Shown: positions 8,526 to 19,050 of the stretch, in pieces
Layout of the letters: every line of letters begins with the position of its first letter
How positions within the stretch are numbered: position 1 is the stretch's first letter
Assembly (NCBI RefSeq): GCF_900091555.1
Contig: NZ_FMCX01000008.1
Span: forward strand, 62,001 to 126,000
Direction of reading: 5' to 3'
Length of the DNA stretch: 64,000 nucleotides
Source of the DNA: Micromonospora mirobrigensis
GTDB taxonomy: Bacteria; Actinomycetota; Actinomycetes; Mycobacteriales; Micromonosporaceae
The notes under the pieces: generated by a model
Told to the model about the DNA's origin: nothing
The model's input: only the letters and a program-made list of their open reading frames with translations
The model's database searches: none
Made by a program: the position numbers and the translations under genes

Positions 8526-9014
8526 TCAGGCCGGCAGGACCTTCTCGATCGCGGCGCGCAGCTCGGCGGAGTCGGGCGTGACGGTGGGGGCGAACCGGGC
8601 GGCGACCGTGCCGTCCGGGGCGACCAGGAACTTCTCGAAGTTCCACCGCACGTCACCGGTGTGCCCCTCGGCGTCCGGGGTGCCGACCAACGCGGCGTAG
8701 AGCGGGTGCCGGTCGGGGCCGTTGACGTCGACCTTCTCCGTCAGCGGGAAGGTCACCCCGTAGTTGACCTCGCAGAACTCGGAGATCTCGGCGGCGGTGC
8801 CGGGCTCCTGACCGGCGAACTGGTTGCACGGCACGCCCAGCACGGTCAGCCCACGGTCGGCGTAGGAGTCGGCGAGGGCCTGGAGGCCGGCGTACTGGGG
8901 GGTGAGGCCGCAGCGCGAGGCGACGTTGACCACCAGCAGGGCCCGGCCGCGGTACTGCCCGAGGTCGGCGGGGCCACCGGCGAGGGCCCCGATCTCGATG
9001 TCGAAGACGGTCAT
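8526..9014 (-). CDS. gpx: Glutathione peroxidase family thiol peroxidase
   Basis: A 162-residue peroxide-detoxifying enzyme. Visible residues: peroxidatic Cys35 in NVASRCGLT, the Gln in CNQFAGQEPG, the Trp in VRWNFEKFL, and Cys81 in SEFCEVNYG at the +46 spacing of the resolving Cys in thioredoxin-linked members. As actinomycetes lack glutathione and use mycothiol, reduction by thioredoxin is more likely than by glutathione (inference). ATG 9014 begins MTVFDIEI, the usual family start. It converges with the glucanase gene and diverges from the chitinase gene. Confidence 0.93.
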   Translation of the reverse strand: MTVFDIEIGALAGGPADLGQYRGRALLVVNVASRCGLTPQYAGLQALADSYADRGLTVLGVPCNQFAGQEPGTAAEISEFCEVNYGVTFPLTEKVDVNGPDRHPLYAALVGTPDAEGHTGDVRWNFEKFLVAPDGTVAARFAPTVTPDSAELRAAIEKVLPA

Positions 9015-9148
9015 GAGGCGAGGCTACGCGCCCGCCGCCCGGGGCCGGCGGTGACCGTCCCGACCCGGCTCGGCGAGGCCGAAGAAATCGATGCATGCAC
9101 ATCTTGACGAAGTCATGACGGCGTGAGTAGCGTCTCAGCAACCATTCT

Positions 9149-9170
9149 GGAAAGTTTCCTAACAGTTAGG
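9149..9170 (+). promoter_or_regulatory. Putative chitinase operator
   Basis: GGAAAGTTTCC (9149-9159) is an 11-bp inverted repeat, followed by TAACAGTTAGG and the ribosome-binding GGGGAGG. The LPMO gene has a matching AAAGTTT-n2-TAAC arrangement at 12945-12961 (minus strand), suggesting one shared regulator, perhaps of the ROK type. Confidence 0.6.
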
Positions 9171-9179
9171 GGAGGCGCC

Positions 9180-10829
<1,650 letters not shown>

Positions 10830-10856
10830 GCCGAGCGCCGACGCACCATCCCACCC

Positions 10857-10888
10857 GACGGGGAGGGGCCGGCCGGCCCCTCCCCGTC
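10857..10888. terminator. Terminator between the GH18 and AraC genes
   Basis: A perfect 32-bp palindrome (16-bp arms, GACGGGGAGGGGCCGG) between two convergent genes. Confidence 0.85.
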
Positions 10889-10899
10889 CGCGTGCCCGG

Positions 10900-11874
10900 T
10901 CACCCCCGCACGGCCCGTTCGCGGTGCTCCCGCGGCGAGATCCCGTACGCCGTCCGGAAGGCCCGGCTGAAGTGGGCGGGGTCGCGCAGGCCCCAGCGCG
11001 CGCCGATCCGGTGCACCGGGAGATGGGCGAGTCGCGGGTCGGCCAGGTCGCGGTGGCAGTGTTCCAGCCGGCCGGTGCGGATCAGGGCGGCGACGGTCGT
11101 GCCGGTGCCCGCGAAGAGCCGGTGCAGGGACCGCACCGACAGGTGGTGGGCCGTCGCCACGGTGGTCGGGGTCAGCTCCGGATCGGCCAGGTGTCGCCGG
11201 ACGAACGCCTCCACCCGGCTGCGCAGGCCGCTGATCCGGACCTCTGCCGGCAGCTCACCCTCGACGTCCAGCCGATCGGCCAGGGTACCGGCGATCAGGT
11301 CCAGTGCGATGCGGTCGAGCCGCGGGGCGTCGGAGGCGACGTACTGCTCGGGATGCTCGACGACCTGCCGCAGGAAGTGGGCCAGCAGCGCCGCCAACCC
11401 GGTGTCGGCCGGGATGGCGGCGGCCAGCAGCGCGTCCATCCGCCGCGCGGGCAGCGGCAGCGCGTCGTGCGGGACCAGCGCGGTGATCGTGTGCACCGGC
11501 GCCCGCTCGCCACCGTCGGGCCGGTGCGTGGAGCCGTGCGGCCGGACGGTGTCGATGAGGGCGAAGCCGGGGGGACCGAGTGGGCCGGCCCGGCGTTCCT
11601 GCGACACGACGCCGTGCCCGGACAGGGGCAGGGCGAGCTGGTACAGCTCCGGGTCGGAGCTGCGGATCATCCTCGGCGTACGCGCCAGGGTCAGGGACGG
11701 GTAGTGCCAGGCGCCCAGCCGGACCACCCCGAGGTCGACCGCGCGTGCCGAGGCCGCGAAGTCGTCGGCGTGCTCGCTGGTGATCCGGGCCGGCGCCGAC
11801 TCGCGGGCGACCAGGTCCTGCCAGAAGTCGAACCGTTCGGCATGGGGAAGCCGCCCGGTGTCCACCGACGCCAC
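10900..11874 (-). CDS. AraC-family transcriptional regulator
   Basis: A 324-residue regulator with an N-terminal AraC-binding-like ligand domain (about 1-190) and a C-terminal double helix-turn-helix (about 215-320, with TVATAHHLSVRSLHRLFAGTG and the second HTH in IGARWGLRDPAHFSRAFRTAYG). The GTG at 11874 is the first available start; the strong GGAGGTGACC site sits about 14 nt away, farther than ideal, so the start is uncertain. It lies between the chitinase and LPMO genes and could regulate them, but that rests on position only. Confidence 0.85.
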   Translation of the reverse strand: MASVDTGRLPHAERFDFWQDLVARESAPARITSEHADDFAASARAVDLGVVRLGAWHYPSLTLARTPRMIRSSDPELYQLALPLSGHGVVSQERRAGPLGPPGFALIDTVRPHGSTHRPDGGERAPVHTITALVPHDALPLPARRMDALLAAAIPADTGLAALLAHFLRQVVEHPEQYVASDAPRLDRIALDLIAGTLADRLDVEGELPAEVRISGLRSRVEAFVRRHLADPELTPTTVATAHHLSVRSLHRLFAGTGTTVAALIRTGRLEHCHRDLADPRLAHLPVHRIGARWGLRDPAHFSRAFRTAYGISPREHRERAVRG

Positions 11875-12007
11875 GGCAAGGATGACCGGTCACCTCCCCG
11901 ACGGGGGGCCGGATGCCCACCCTCGGGGGCAGAGTAGCCAGCCGCCGCCCCGCCGTCGCGACGGGTGCTTCCGCACCCAGGCATCCGACGGGGCGGAGCC
12001 GGACGGG

Positions 12008-12928
12008 TCAGCGGGCGAGCCAGAGGGCGGGGACGTTGGGGGGCTCCCAACCGGTCAGCGAGGTGTGCGCCTGGCGGCACTGCCAGGTGCGCCCGGCGTA
12101 GCTGACCAGGGCGCCCAGGGCGTACCCGGTGTTCGGCTGCCAGGCCGGCGCGCTCGGCGACGGGCCGGGCGTGGTGGGGGTCGGCGACGGGCCGGGGGGC
12201 GTGGGGGTCGGCGACGGCGTGCCGGTCGGGGTCGGGGTCGGGGACGGGCCGGGGGAGGTGGTGGTGGTCGGCGTCGGGGACGGGGAGCCGGTGGGTGTGC
12301 CGCCGAACGTCACGTCGGAGCAGGTGTAGAAGGCCTCCGGGCTGTCCGAGCGCTGCCAGATGGAGTAGATCAGGTGCCGGCCGGTGCGCTGCGGTAGCCG
12401 GGCCGTCATCCGGTACGCCCCGTCGGTCGGCGCCGGGTCGGTGGCGGTGTGGAACAGCTCCAGGTCGGCCCAGGCCAGCGGCCGGGTGGGGGAGTAGCCG
12501 TCCCGGGTGACGTACAGCTCGAAGGTGCCCCGGTGCGGCGCGGTGGCGCGGTAGGCGAAGGTCCAGGTCCCGCCCGAGGGGAGCGCGGTGGCCGGCCAGT
12601 CGGCGCGGGCCAGGTCGAAGCCGCGGTACTTGTCCCGGTTGGCACTGCACAGCCGGCCGTCGGGGATGAGCTGCCGGTGCCGTCCGGCGGCATCGGCGAT
12701 GTTGACCTCGTTCCAGTCGTAGAGCGCCTGGGTGCCGCCGGTCGCCACGGCGGCGCGGCAGGCGTCCGAGTCGGGCGACTCGGGGCCCTCCAGGAAGCAG
12801 GCGTACGTGCGGCTGACCGGGGACTGCATGGAACCGTGCGCCCCGGCCCGCCCGACCAGGGTGAGACTGAGCAGCGCGGGCGCCACGCCGACCACCGCGA
12901 CGGCCGGTATCCAACGTCTGCGATCCAT
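12008..12928 (-). CDS. AA10 lytic polysaccharide monooxygenase with CBM5/12
   Basis: A copper enzyme of 306 residues that oxidatively cleaves crystalline chitin (or cellulose). The signal peptide ends at Ala30, leaving His31 as the mature N-terminal residue of the copper brace (AGAHGSMQSP). The AA10 domain spans about 31-212. A Pro/Thr/Ser/Gly-rich linker (about 215-260) leads to a C-terminal CBM5/12 module (AWQPNTGYALGALVSYAGR, about 263-306), which points to chitin. ATG 12928 follows GTAAGGAGG. The gene is divergent from aroG and carries an operator-like motif in common with the GH18 chitinase. Confidence 0.94.
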   Translation of the reverse strand: MDRRRWIPAVAVVGVAPALLSLTLVGRAGAHGSMQSPVSRTYACFLEGPESPDSDACRAAVATGGTQALYDWNEVNIADAAGRHRQLIPDGRLCSANRDKYRGFDLARADWPATALPSGGTWTFAYRATAPHRGTFELYVTRDGYSPTRPLAWADLELFHTATDPAPTDGAYRMTARLPQRTGRHLIYSIWQRSDSPEAFYTCSDVTFGGTPTGSPSPTPTTTTSPGPSPTPTPTGTPSPTPTPPGPSPTPTTPGPSPSAPAWQPNTGYALGALVSYAGRTWQCRQAHTSLTGWEPPNVPALWLAR

Positions 12929-12944
12929 CGATCCCTCCTTACAG

Positions 12945-12961
12945 TTAACAAACTTTACTAA
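12945..12961 (-). promoter_or_regulatory. Putative LPMO operator
   Basis: On the minus strand TTAGTAAAGTTTGTTAA precedes CTGTAAGGAGG. The AAAGTTT core and the spacing to the ribosome-binding site match the site before the GH18 chitinase (9149-9170). Confidence 0.6.
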
Positions 12962-13076
12962 AGAGTGTCGGGTACGGAGCCGGTCCCGGCAAGAGGTCGC
13001 CGCGATCCGCTCCCAACTGCCGGAACCGTCCCCCTCGACGTCGGGTCACCCGGCCGGTCGCCGTACGCTTTCTCCC

Positions 13077-14483
13077 ATGCGCCATGAGTGGCACCAGTTG
13101 AGTCACCCCGCGGTGGGCAGCCCGGGACTGCAGACCAGCCGACCGACCGTCGACTCCGCCGAGGACGCCGCCCTCGGGCTGGACCGGTGGCGGGAGCTGC
13201 CCCGCGAGCAGACCCCACCGTGGCCGGAGCCGGCCGCCGTCGCCGAGGTCTGCAAGGTGCTCGACACCGTCCCCTCGGTCGTCGCCCCCTACGAGGTGGA
13301 CCAGCTGCGGCGGAAGCTCGCCATGGTCTGCGAGGGCAAGGCCTTCCTGCTCCAGGGCGGTGACTGCGCCGAGACGTTCGCCGACAACACCGAGAGCCAC
13401 CTGCTGGCCAACGCCCGCACCCTGCTCCAGATGGCGATCGTGCTCACCTACGGCGCCTCGCTGCCGGTGGTCAAGGTCGCCCGGGTCGCCGGGCAGTACA
13501 CCAAGCCCCGGTCGCTGCCGACCGACGCGCGCGGGCTGCCGGCGTACCGCGGCGACATGATCAACGGGCTCGAGGCCACGCCGCAGGCGCGGGCCGCCGA
13601 CCCGCAGCGCATGATCCGGGCGTACGCGAACTCGGCCGCCGCGATGAACATGCTCCGGGCGTACCTGGGCGGTGGGCTGGCCGACCTGCACGCCGTGCAC
13701 GACTGGAACAAGGGCTTCGTCAAGAACTCCCCGGCCGGCGAGCGCTACGAGGCGATCGCCCGGGAGATCGACCGGGCGCTGGCCTTCATCCGGGCCTGCG
13801 GGATGACCGAGGAGGAGGCGCTGCGCACGGTCACCCTCTACTGCTCGCACGAGGCGCTCGCCCTGGAGTACGACCGGGCGCTCACCCGGGTCTCCGACCG
13901 GCGGGCGTACGGCCTGTCCGGGCACTTCCTCTGGATCGGTGAGCGGACCCGGCAGATCGACGGCGCGCACATCGACTACATCTCCCGGATCGCCAACCCG
14001 ATCGGCGTGAAGCTCGGCCCGACCACCAGCCCGGACGAGGCGATCGAGCTCTGCGAGAAGCTCAACCCGGAAAACGTCCCCGGCCGGCTCACCCTGATCA
14101 GCCGGATGGGCAACCACCGGGTACGCGACGCGCTGCCGCCGATCGTCGCCAAGGTCACCGCCGCCGGCGCCAAGGTCGTCTGGCAGTGCGACCCGATGCA
14201 CGGCAACACCCACGAGTCCTCCAACGGCTACAAGACCCGGCACTTCGACCGGATCGTCGACGAGGTGCTCGGCTACTTCGAGGTGCACCGCGGCCTGGAG
14301 ACCCACCCGGGTGGCCTGCATGTCGAGCTGACCGGTGAGGACGTCACCGAGTGCCTCGGCGGCGCCCAGGGCATCGAGGACCTCGACCTGCCCGACCGGT
14401 ACGAGACCGCCTGCGACCCGCGGCTGAACACCCAGCAGTCGCTGGAGCTGGCCTTCCTCGTGGCGGAGATGCTCCGTGGCTGA
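13077..14483 (+). CDS. aroG: Class II 3-deoxy-D-arabino-heptulosonate 7-phosphate (DAHP) synthase
   Basis: First enzyme of the shikimate pathway, condensing phosphoenolpyruvate and erythrose 4-phosphate. The 468-residue protein has the plant/actinobacterial class II motifs: LLQGGDCAETF, VVKVARVAGQYTKPRS, WIGERTRQIDGAH, DPMHGNTHES, HPGGLHVELTGEDVTEC and a C-terminus nearly identical to the M. tuberculosis enzyme (NTQQSLELAFLVAEML). ATG 13077 has no Shine-Dalgarno site, but TACGCT at 13064-13069 lies 7 nt upstream, so the mRNA is probably leaderless. Upstream in-frame sequence belongs to the divergent promoter region. aroG near pknL is conserved in Mycobacterium. Confidence 0.96.
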   Translation: MRHEWHQLSHPAVGSPGLQTSRPTVDSAEDAALGLDRWRELPREQTPPWPEPAAVAEVCKVLDTVPSVVAPYEVDQLRRKLAMVCEGKAFLLQGGDCAETFADNTESHLLANARTLLQMAIVLTYGASLPVVKVARVAGQYTKPRSLPTDARGLPAYRGDMINGLEATPQARAADPQRMIRAYANSAAAMNMLRAYLGGGLADLHAVHDWNKGFVKNSPAGERYEAIAREIDRALAFIRACGMTEEEALRTVTLYCSHEALALEYDRALTRVSDRRAYGLSGHFLWIGERTRQIDGAHIDYISRIANPIGVKLGPTTSPDEAIELCEKLNPENVPGRLTLISRMGNHRVRDALPPIVAKVTAAGAKVVWQCDPMHGNTHESSNGYKTRHFDRIVDEVLGYFEVHRGLETHPGGLHVELTGEDVTECLGGAQGIEDLDLPDRYETACDPRLNTQQSLELAFLVAEMLRG

Positions 14484-14499
14484 CGCGAGGAGTGAGGGG

Positions 14500-15534
14500 A
14501 TGACAGTGACCGACCTGATCGACCTGCGTTCGGACACGGTGACCCGGCCCACGGCCGGCATGCGGGAGGCGATGGCCACCGCCGAGGTCGGTGACGACGT
14601 CTACGGGGAGGACCCCACCGTCGCCGCGCTGGAGGCCGAGGTCGCCGAGCTCTTCGGCCACGAGGCGGCGCTGTTCGCCCCGACCGGCTCGATGGCCAAC
14701 CAGATCGCCCTCCAGCTGGTGGTGCCCGTCGGCGACGAACTGCTCTGCGACGCCGACGCGCACGTCGTCACGTACGAGGTGGGCGCCGCGGCCGCGTACG
14801 GTGGGATCTCCTCGCGGACCTGGCCGGCCGTCGGCGCGGAGATCGACCCGGACCTGGTGGCGGCGATGATTCGCCCGGACGGCTACTTCGCGGTGCCGAC
14901 CCGGGCGATCGCGGTGGAGCAGACCCACAACCGCGGCGGCGGCGGGGTGATCCCGCTGCCCACCCTGCGCCGGCTGCGGGAGGTCGCCGACGAGCACGGC
15001 CTGGCCCTGCACTGCGACGGCGCCCGGATCTGGCACGCGCACGTCGCCGACGGGGTGCCGCTGCGCGAGTACGGCCGGCTCTTCGACACCCTGTCGGTCT
15101 GCCTCTCCAAGGGGCTCGGCGCCCCGGTCGGCTCCCTGGTGATCGGCAGCGCGGAGAAGATCGCCCGGGCCCGGTTCCTGCGCAAGCGGATGGGGGGCGG
15201 GATGCGGCAGGTCGGCGTGCTCGCCGCCGCCGGCCGGTACGCCCTGGCCCACCACGTGCAGCGGCTCGCCGAGGATCACGCCCGGGCGGCCCGGCTGGCC
15301 GAGGCGGTCGCCCCGTTCGGGGTGCTCGCCAATCCGGTCCGGACCAACATCGTCCCGCTGGACCTGACCAAGCACCCGCTCGACGCGAGGCAGTTCGCGG
15401 CGGCCGCCCGCGCCGAGGGCGTCCTGGTCTCGGTGCTCGGCCCGCGTACCGCCCGCCTGGTCACCCACCTGGACCTCACCGACGACGCGGTCACCCGCGC
15501 TACCGAATCCCTCACCCGCACCCTCCGCGCCTGA
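14500..15534 (+). CDS. ltaE: Low-specificity L-threonine aldolase
   Basis: A PLP enzyme cleaving threonine (and allo-threonine) to glycine and acetaldehyde; 344 residues. Motifs: LRSDTVTRPT at the N-terminus, DDVYGEDPTV, and SVCLSKGLGAPVGS with the Schiff-base lysine. ATG 14500 was chosen over an in-frame GTG at 14476 because GAGGAG lies 8 nt upstream and family members begin just before the LRSDT motif; the GTG would overlap the end of aroG. It is probably cotranscribed with aroG (16-nt gap). A long hairpin follows it. Confidence 0.92.
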   Translation: MTVTDLIDLRSDTVTRPTAGMREAMATAEVGDDVYGEDPTVAALEAEVAELFGHEAALFAPTGSMANQIALQLVVPVGDELLCDADAHVVTYEVGAAAAYGGISSRTWPAVGAEIDPDLVAAMIRPDGYFAVPTRAIAVEQTHNRGGGGVIPLPTLRRLREVADEHGLALHCDGARIWHAHVADGVPLREYGRLFDTLSVCLSKGLGAPVGSLVIGSAEKIARARFLRKRMGGGMRQVGVLAAAGRYALAHHVQRLAEDHARAARLAEAVAPFGVLANPVRTNIVPLDLTKHPLDARQFAAAARAEGVLVSVLGPRTARLVTHLDLTDDAVTRATESLTRTLRA

Positions 15535-15568
15535 CCCCCCGGGGCCCTGCCAGGCCCCCGCTCGATGC

Positions 15569-15628
15569 GTTGATCATGAAGTTGGCGGCGTGAATGATCT
15601 CTTTTCCGACGCCAACTTCATGATCAAC
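15569..15628. terminator. 19-bp hairpin between ltaE and nfo
   Basis: GTTGATCATGAAGTTGGCG (15569-15587) pairs perfectly with 15610-15628 around a 22-nt loop. It lies between convergent genes, so it probably ends both transcripts. The AT-rich stem differs from the GC-rich terminators elsewhere here. Confidence 0.75.
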
Positions 15629-15666
15629 CCGGTGGGTCCGCAGGGGCGGGTCCGGGGGTGGGGTGG

Positions 15667-16557
15667 TCAGGGGTGGAGGCGGTTGAGGGTGGCGATGTCG
15701 GTGCCGTGGCCCTCGTGCTTCTCGGTGGGGGTCTCCACCACGATCGGTACGCCTTCGGTGGCGGGGTGGCGCATCAGTTCCGCGAAGGCGGGCTCGCCGA
15801 TGCTGCCCTTGCCGATGTTCTCGTGCCGGTCCCGGGTCGAGCCGCACAGGTCCTTCGAGTCGTTGGCGTGCACCAGCTTCAGCCGGCCCGGCCCGACCGT
15901 CGCCACCAGGGTGTCCAACGTCGCGGTCATCCCGCCCTCGGCGGCCAGGTCGTGCCCGGCGGCCCAGGCGTGGCAGGTGTCGAAGCAGACCCCGAGCATC
16001 GGGTGCCGGTCCACCGCGTCCAGGTAGGGGCCCAGCTGCTCCACCCGGGAGGCCAGCGACCGGCCCCCGCCGGCGCTCGGCTCCACCAGCAGCATCGGGC
16101 CGCCCGCCGCGTCGGCGGCGTCCAGCAGTGGCAGCAACGTCTCGCGTAGCTGCCGCATCGCCGCCTCGGCGTGCCCGGCGTCCACCGCGCTGCCGGCGTG
16201 GAAGACCACTCCGGCCGCGCCGATCGCGGCGCCCCGGCCCAGCGCGTGCGCCAGCGTCTCCGCCGACCGCCGCACGGTGTCGCCGGTGGGGGAGCCGAGG
16301 TTCACCAGCAGGGACGCGTGGATGTAGACCGGTACGCCACGCTCGCCGCAGCCGTCCCGGAACAGGACGTCCTGCGCCGGGTCGCCCGGCGGCAGCGCCC
16401 AGCCCCGCGAGTTCGACACGTACACCTGCACCACCCGGGAGCCGGCCGCGTCGAGGTACGGCAGGGCCGCCCGGGCCAGCCCGCCGGAGGTCGGCGTGTG
16501 CGAGCCGACCGCCCGGCGCGCGGCCGGTACGACCGGACCGGTCGTGGTCACAGACAT
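15667..16557 (-). CDS. nfo: Endonuclease IV family AP endonuclease
   Basis: A 296-residue TIM-barrel DNA repair enzyme that cuts abasic sites. The metal ligands of the family are recognisable: His in YIHASLLVN, His in VFHAG, Glu in LLVEPSAGGG, Asp and His in CFDTCHAWAAGHD, His in LVHANDSK, Asp-x-His in RDRHENIGKG and Glu in VVETPTE. The ATG at 16557 overlaps the pknL stop by 10 nt, so it is likely translated from the pknL transcript. The frame stays open through pknL upstream, but that part is not coding. Confidence 0.92.
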   Translation of the reverse strand: MSVTTTGPVVPAARRAVGSHTPTSGGLARAALPYLDAAGSRVVQVYVSNSRGWALPPGDPAQDVLFRDGCGERGVPVYIHASLLVNLGSPTGDTVRRSAETLAHALGRGAAIGAAGVVFHAGSAVDAGHAEAAMRQLRETLLPLLDAADAAGGPMLLVEPSAGGGRSLASRVEQLGPYLDAVDRHPMLGVCFDTCHAWAAGHDLAAEGGMTATLDTLVATVGPGRLKLVHANDSKDLCGSTRDRHENIGKGSIGEPAFAELMRHPATEGVPIVVETPTEKHEGHGTDIATLNRLHP

Positions 16558-18521
16558 CCGATGGTCACCTGGGTGCCCGGCGGGACCTGCGCGTTCTCGC
16601 CCGGGTTCTGGAACCGGACGATGCCGTTCGGGTTGAACTGCACGTTCACTCCGAAGCCGAGCCCCTGCAACTGCTGCTGCGCCTGCGGGCAGGGCAGGTC
16701 GACCACCCGGGGCACGACCACCGCGGCCGGGCCCTTGCTGACCTCCAGCTTGACCTGGGCGCCCTTCTCCACCCCGGCGCCGTCGGCCGGGCTCTGCCCG
16801 AGGATCTCGTCCTTGGGCTTGTCGGAGTCCTTGTACGTCTCGACCGGCACCAGGCCCAGCTGGGCCAGCGCCGCCCGCGCCTCGCCGACGTTCTTGCCCA
16901 CGAGCTGCGGCACGGTGATCGGCGCGCGGCCCCGGCTCACCACCACGGTGATCCTGGTGCCCGGCTTGACCTGGGCGTTGGCCTTGGGGCTGGTGGCCAC
17001 CACCACGCCCTTGGGCAGGTTGTCGTCGTACCGGGCGGGGCCCTTGACCACCGCCAGCTTCAGGTTCTTCAGGTCGCCCACGGCCAGCTCGTAGTCCTTG
17101 CCGACCACGTCCGGCAGGGGGAAGCGCTCCGGGCCGAGGGAGAGGACGAGGGTGATCGTGCCGCCCTTGACGATCCGGGCCGCGGAGGCCGGGCTCTGCC
17201 CGACGACCCGGTCCCGGGGGGCCTTCTCGTCGTACCGGGGCTCGCCGTAGTCGATGTTGAAGCCGGCCCGGGCGGCCTGCGCCTCCGCGTCGGCCTTGCT
17301 CAGGCTCACCAGCTCCGGGGCGACGGTGTAGCGGCCCACCCCGAACCACCAGCCGGCCAGCGCGGCGACCAGCCCGAACACCACCACGACGGCGGCGATG
17401 CCGAGCCGACCCTGCCCGCCGCCGAACCGGCCGCGCAGCGCGGTGAGGCCACCGGACGCCTCGGCCGGTGCCGCCGCCCGCCGCCGGTGCGGCTGGGCCG
17501 CGGTCTCGGGCAGCCTGGCCCACGACGGACGCTGCGCCGGCTGCACCGCGGCCACCACCATGGTCGGCTCGGCCACCGGCTGCGGCCCGTCGGTCACCCG
17601 CCGAAGGACCGTCGTGTGGGTGTTGTCCGGCTTGCCGAGGTCCTCCCGGACGACCTGCGCCTCGGCCAGCAGGGCGCCCGCGTCGGCCGGCCGGGCCCCC
17701 GGGTCGCGCCGGGTGGCCCGGGCCACCAGCTCGTCGAGCCCACGCGGCAGCCCCGGCACCAGCGTCGACGGCGCCGGCACGTCCTTGTCGACGTGCTGCC
17801 AGGCCACGTCCACCGGCCGGTCCCCGTCGTACGGCACCCGACCGGTGAGCATCTCGAACAGCACGATGCCGGCGGAGTAGACGTCGGTACGCGCGTCCGC
17901 CCGGCCCTCGGTGACCAGCTCCGGCGCCACGTAAGCGACGGTCGCCATCAGCTGGTTGCCGTTCTCCTCGCTGGCCTCCACGGCCCGGGCCAGCCCGAAG
18001 TCGGCGACCTTGACCACGCTGTCGACCAGGTTGGCCGGCCCGCCGGTGGGCGCCTCGGCGACCAGCACGTTCTCCGGCTTGACGTCGCGGTGGACCAGGC
18101 CGGCCCGGTGCGCGGCGGCCAGCGCGGAGAGCATCTGCTCGGTGATCGCCAGAGCCTCGTCCGGGTTGAGCCGGCGCCGCTCGGCCAGCACGTCGCGCAG
18201 GGTGCGGCCGCGGACGTACTCCATGACCAGGTACGGCAGCCCGCCGTGGGTGCCCTGGTCGTAGACGGCGACCACGTTCGGGTGGGTCAGCCGGGCGATC
18301 GTCTTGGCCTCGTCGGTGAACCGGGCCACGAAGCCGGCCAGCTGGGACCGCTGCTCCGGGGCCTGGGTCGGGTGAATGATCTTGACCGCCACGGTGCGCT
18401 CCAGGCGCTCGTCGGTGGCGGTGTACACGGTCGCCATGCCGCCACGCGCGACGCGACCGCGAATGCGGTAACGCCCGTCGATCAGCGAGCCCAGCAACGT
18501 GTCGGCGACCTGTGTGTCCAT
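16548..18521 (-). CDS. pknL: PASTA-domain serine/threonine protein kinase (PknL-like)
   Basis: A 657-residue transmembrane Hanks-type kinase. The kinase domain covers about 18-285 with Lys47 (VAVKII), the HRDVKPEN loop (Asp146) and ADFG (Asp174). A Pro/Ala-rich juxtamembrane part leads to one TM helix (about 374-394) and four extracellular PASTA repeats (about 398-657), which bind muropeptides or lipid II in related kinases. The identification as PknL rests on synteny with M. tuberculosis: aroG on one side and a divergent Rv2175c-like gene on the other. M. tuberculosis PknL itself lacks PASTA repeats, so this is the fuller version. ATG 18521 gives MDTQVADTLLGSLIDGRY, a normal kinase start. 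Confidence 0.93.
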   Translation of the reverse strand: MDTQVADTLLGSLIDGRYRIRGRVARGGMATVYTATDERLERTVAVKIIHPTQAPEQRSQLAGFVARFTDEAKTIARLTHPNVVAVYDQGTHGGLPYLVMEYVRGRTLRDVLAERRRLNPDEALAITEQMLSALAAAHRAGLVHRDVKPENVLVAEAPTGGPANLVDSVVKVADFGLARAVEASEENGNQLMATVAYVAPELVTEGRADARTDVYSAGIVLFEMLTGRVPYDGDRPVDVAWQHVDKDVPAPSTLVPGLPRGLDELVARATRRDPGARPADAGALLAEAQVVREDLGKPDNTHTTVLRRVTDGPQPVAEPTMVVAAVQPAQRPSWARLPETAAQPHRRRAAAPAEASGGLTALRGRFGGGQGRLGIAAVVVVFGLVAALAGWWFGVGRYTVAPELVSLSKADAEAQAARAGFNIDYGEPRYDEKAPRDRVVGQSPASAARIVKGGTITLVLSLGPERFPLPDVVGKDYELAVGDLKNLKLAVVKGPARYDDNLPKGVVVATSPKANAQVKPGTRITVVVSRGRAPITVPQLVGKNVGEARAALAQLGLVPVETYKDSDKPKDEILGQSPADGAGVEKGAQVKLEVSKGPAAVVVPRVVDLPCPQAQQQLQGLGFGVNVQFNPNGIVRFQNPGENAQVPPGTQVTIGCL

Positions 18522-18663
18522 CGGCAGGCAGTCTATGTGTCCGGAGGGTGAAGGTTGAACAGGATGCTACAGCCGGGGGCCCGGTCGGCATGTCCCGGCG
18601 CGCTCACCGAGGCCACGGGGGTGCCGCTGCGCCCGGGCCGGCGGGACGTGGCAGGGTGTTCGG

Positions 18664-19050
18664 GTGACCGATTCCTTCGCCGACCAGGCTCCCGGCACCG
18701 ACCTCGCCGGCCCGACCGACCCGGCCGACTGGCTCACCCTGCCCGACGTCGCCGAGCGCCTCGACGTGTCGATCAGCAAGGTGCACCAGATGATCCGCGA
18801 CCGTGAGCTGCTTGCCGTCCGGCGCGACGGCGTGCGCCGGATCCCGGCCGACCTGGTGGCCAACAAGACGGTGCTCAAGCACCTGCCCGGCGTGCTGACC
18901 CTGCTCACCGACGCCGGCTACGACGACGAGGCGGCGCTGCGCTGGCTCTATCAGCCCGACGACACCCTCTCCGGTGGCACCGGCGCCGCGACCCTCGGCG
19001 GGGACCACGCCCGGGAGGTCAAGCGCCGCGCCCAGGCCCTCGGCTTCTAG
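18664..19050 (+). CDS. Rv2175c-like DNA-binding protein, likely PknL substrate
   Basis: A 128-residue protein with a winged or excisionase-like helix-turn-helix (TLPDVAERLDVSISKVHQMIRDRELLAVRRDG, about 24-56) and a C-terminal helical part ending KRRAQALGF. In M. tuberculosis the neighbouring Rv2175c is a DNA-binding protein phosphorylated by PknL near its N-terminus. The N-terminal tail here contains several Thr/Ser (residues 2-18). GTG 18664 has no clear ribosome-binding site. The gene is divergent from pknL. Its TAG stop shares the bases CTAG (19047-19050) with the stop of the convergent response-regulator gene. Confidence 0.85.
   Translation: MTDSFADQAPGTDLAGPTDPADWLTLPDVAERLDVSISKVHQMIRDRELLAVRRDGVRRIPADLVANKTVLKHLPGVLTLLTDAGYDDEAALRWLYQPDDTLSGGTGAATLGGDHAREVKRRAQALGF

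Noticed and set aside
14476..14499. GTG start for threonine aldolase overlapping aroG
   Set aside because: The ATG at 14500 has a better-placed ribosome-binding site and fits the usual N-terminus.
15667..18591. Single fusion gene spanning endonuclease IV and the kinase region
   Set aside because: The frame is open across both, but only the 15667-16557 part matches a protein family; the rest is the wrong frame of pknL.
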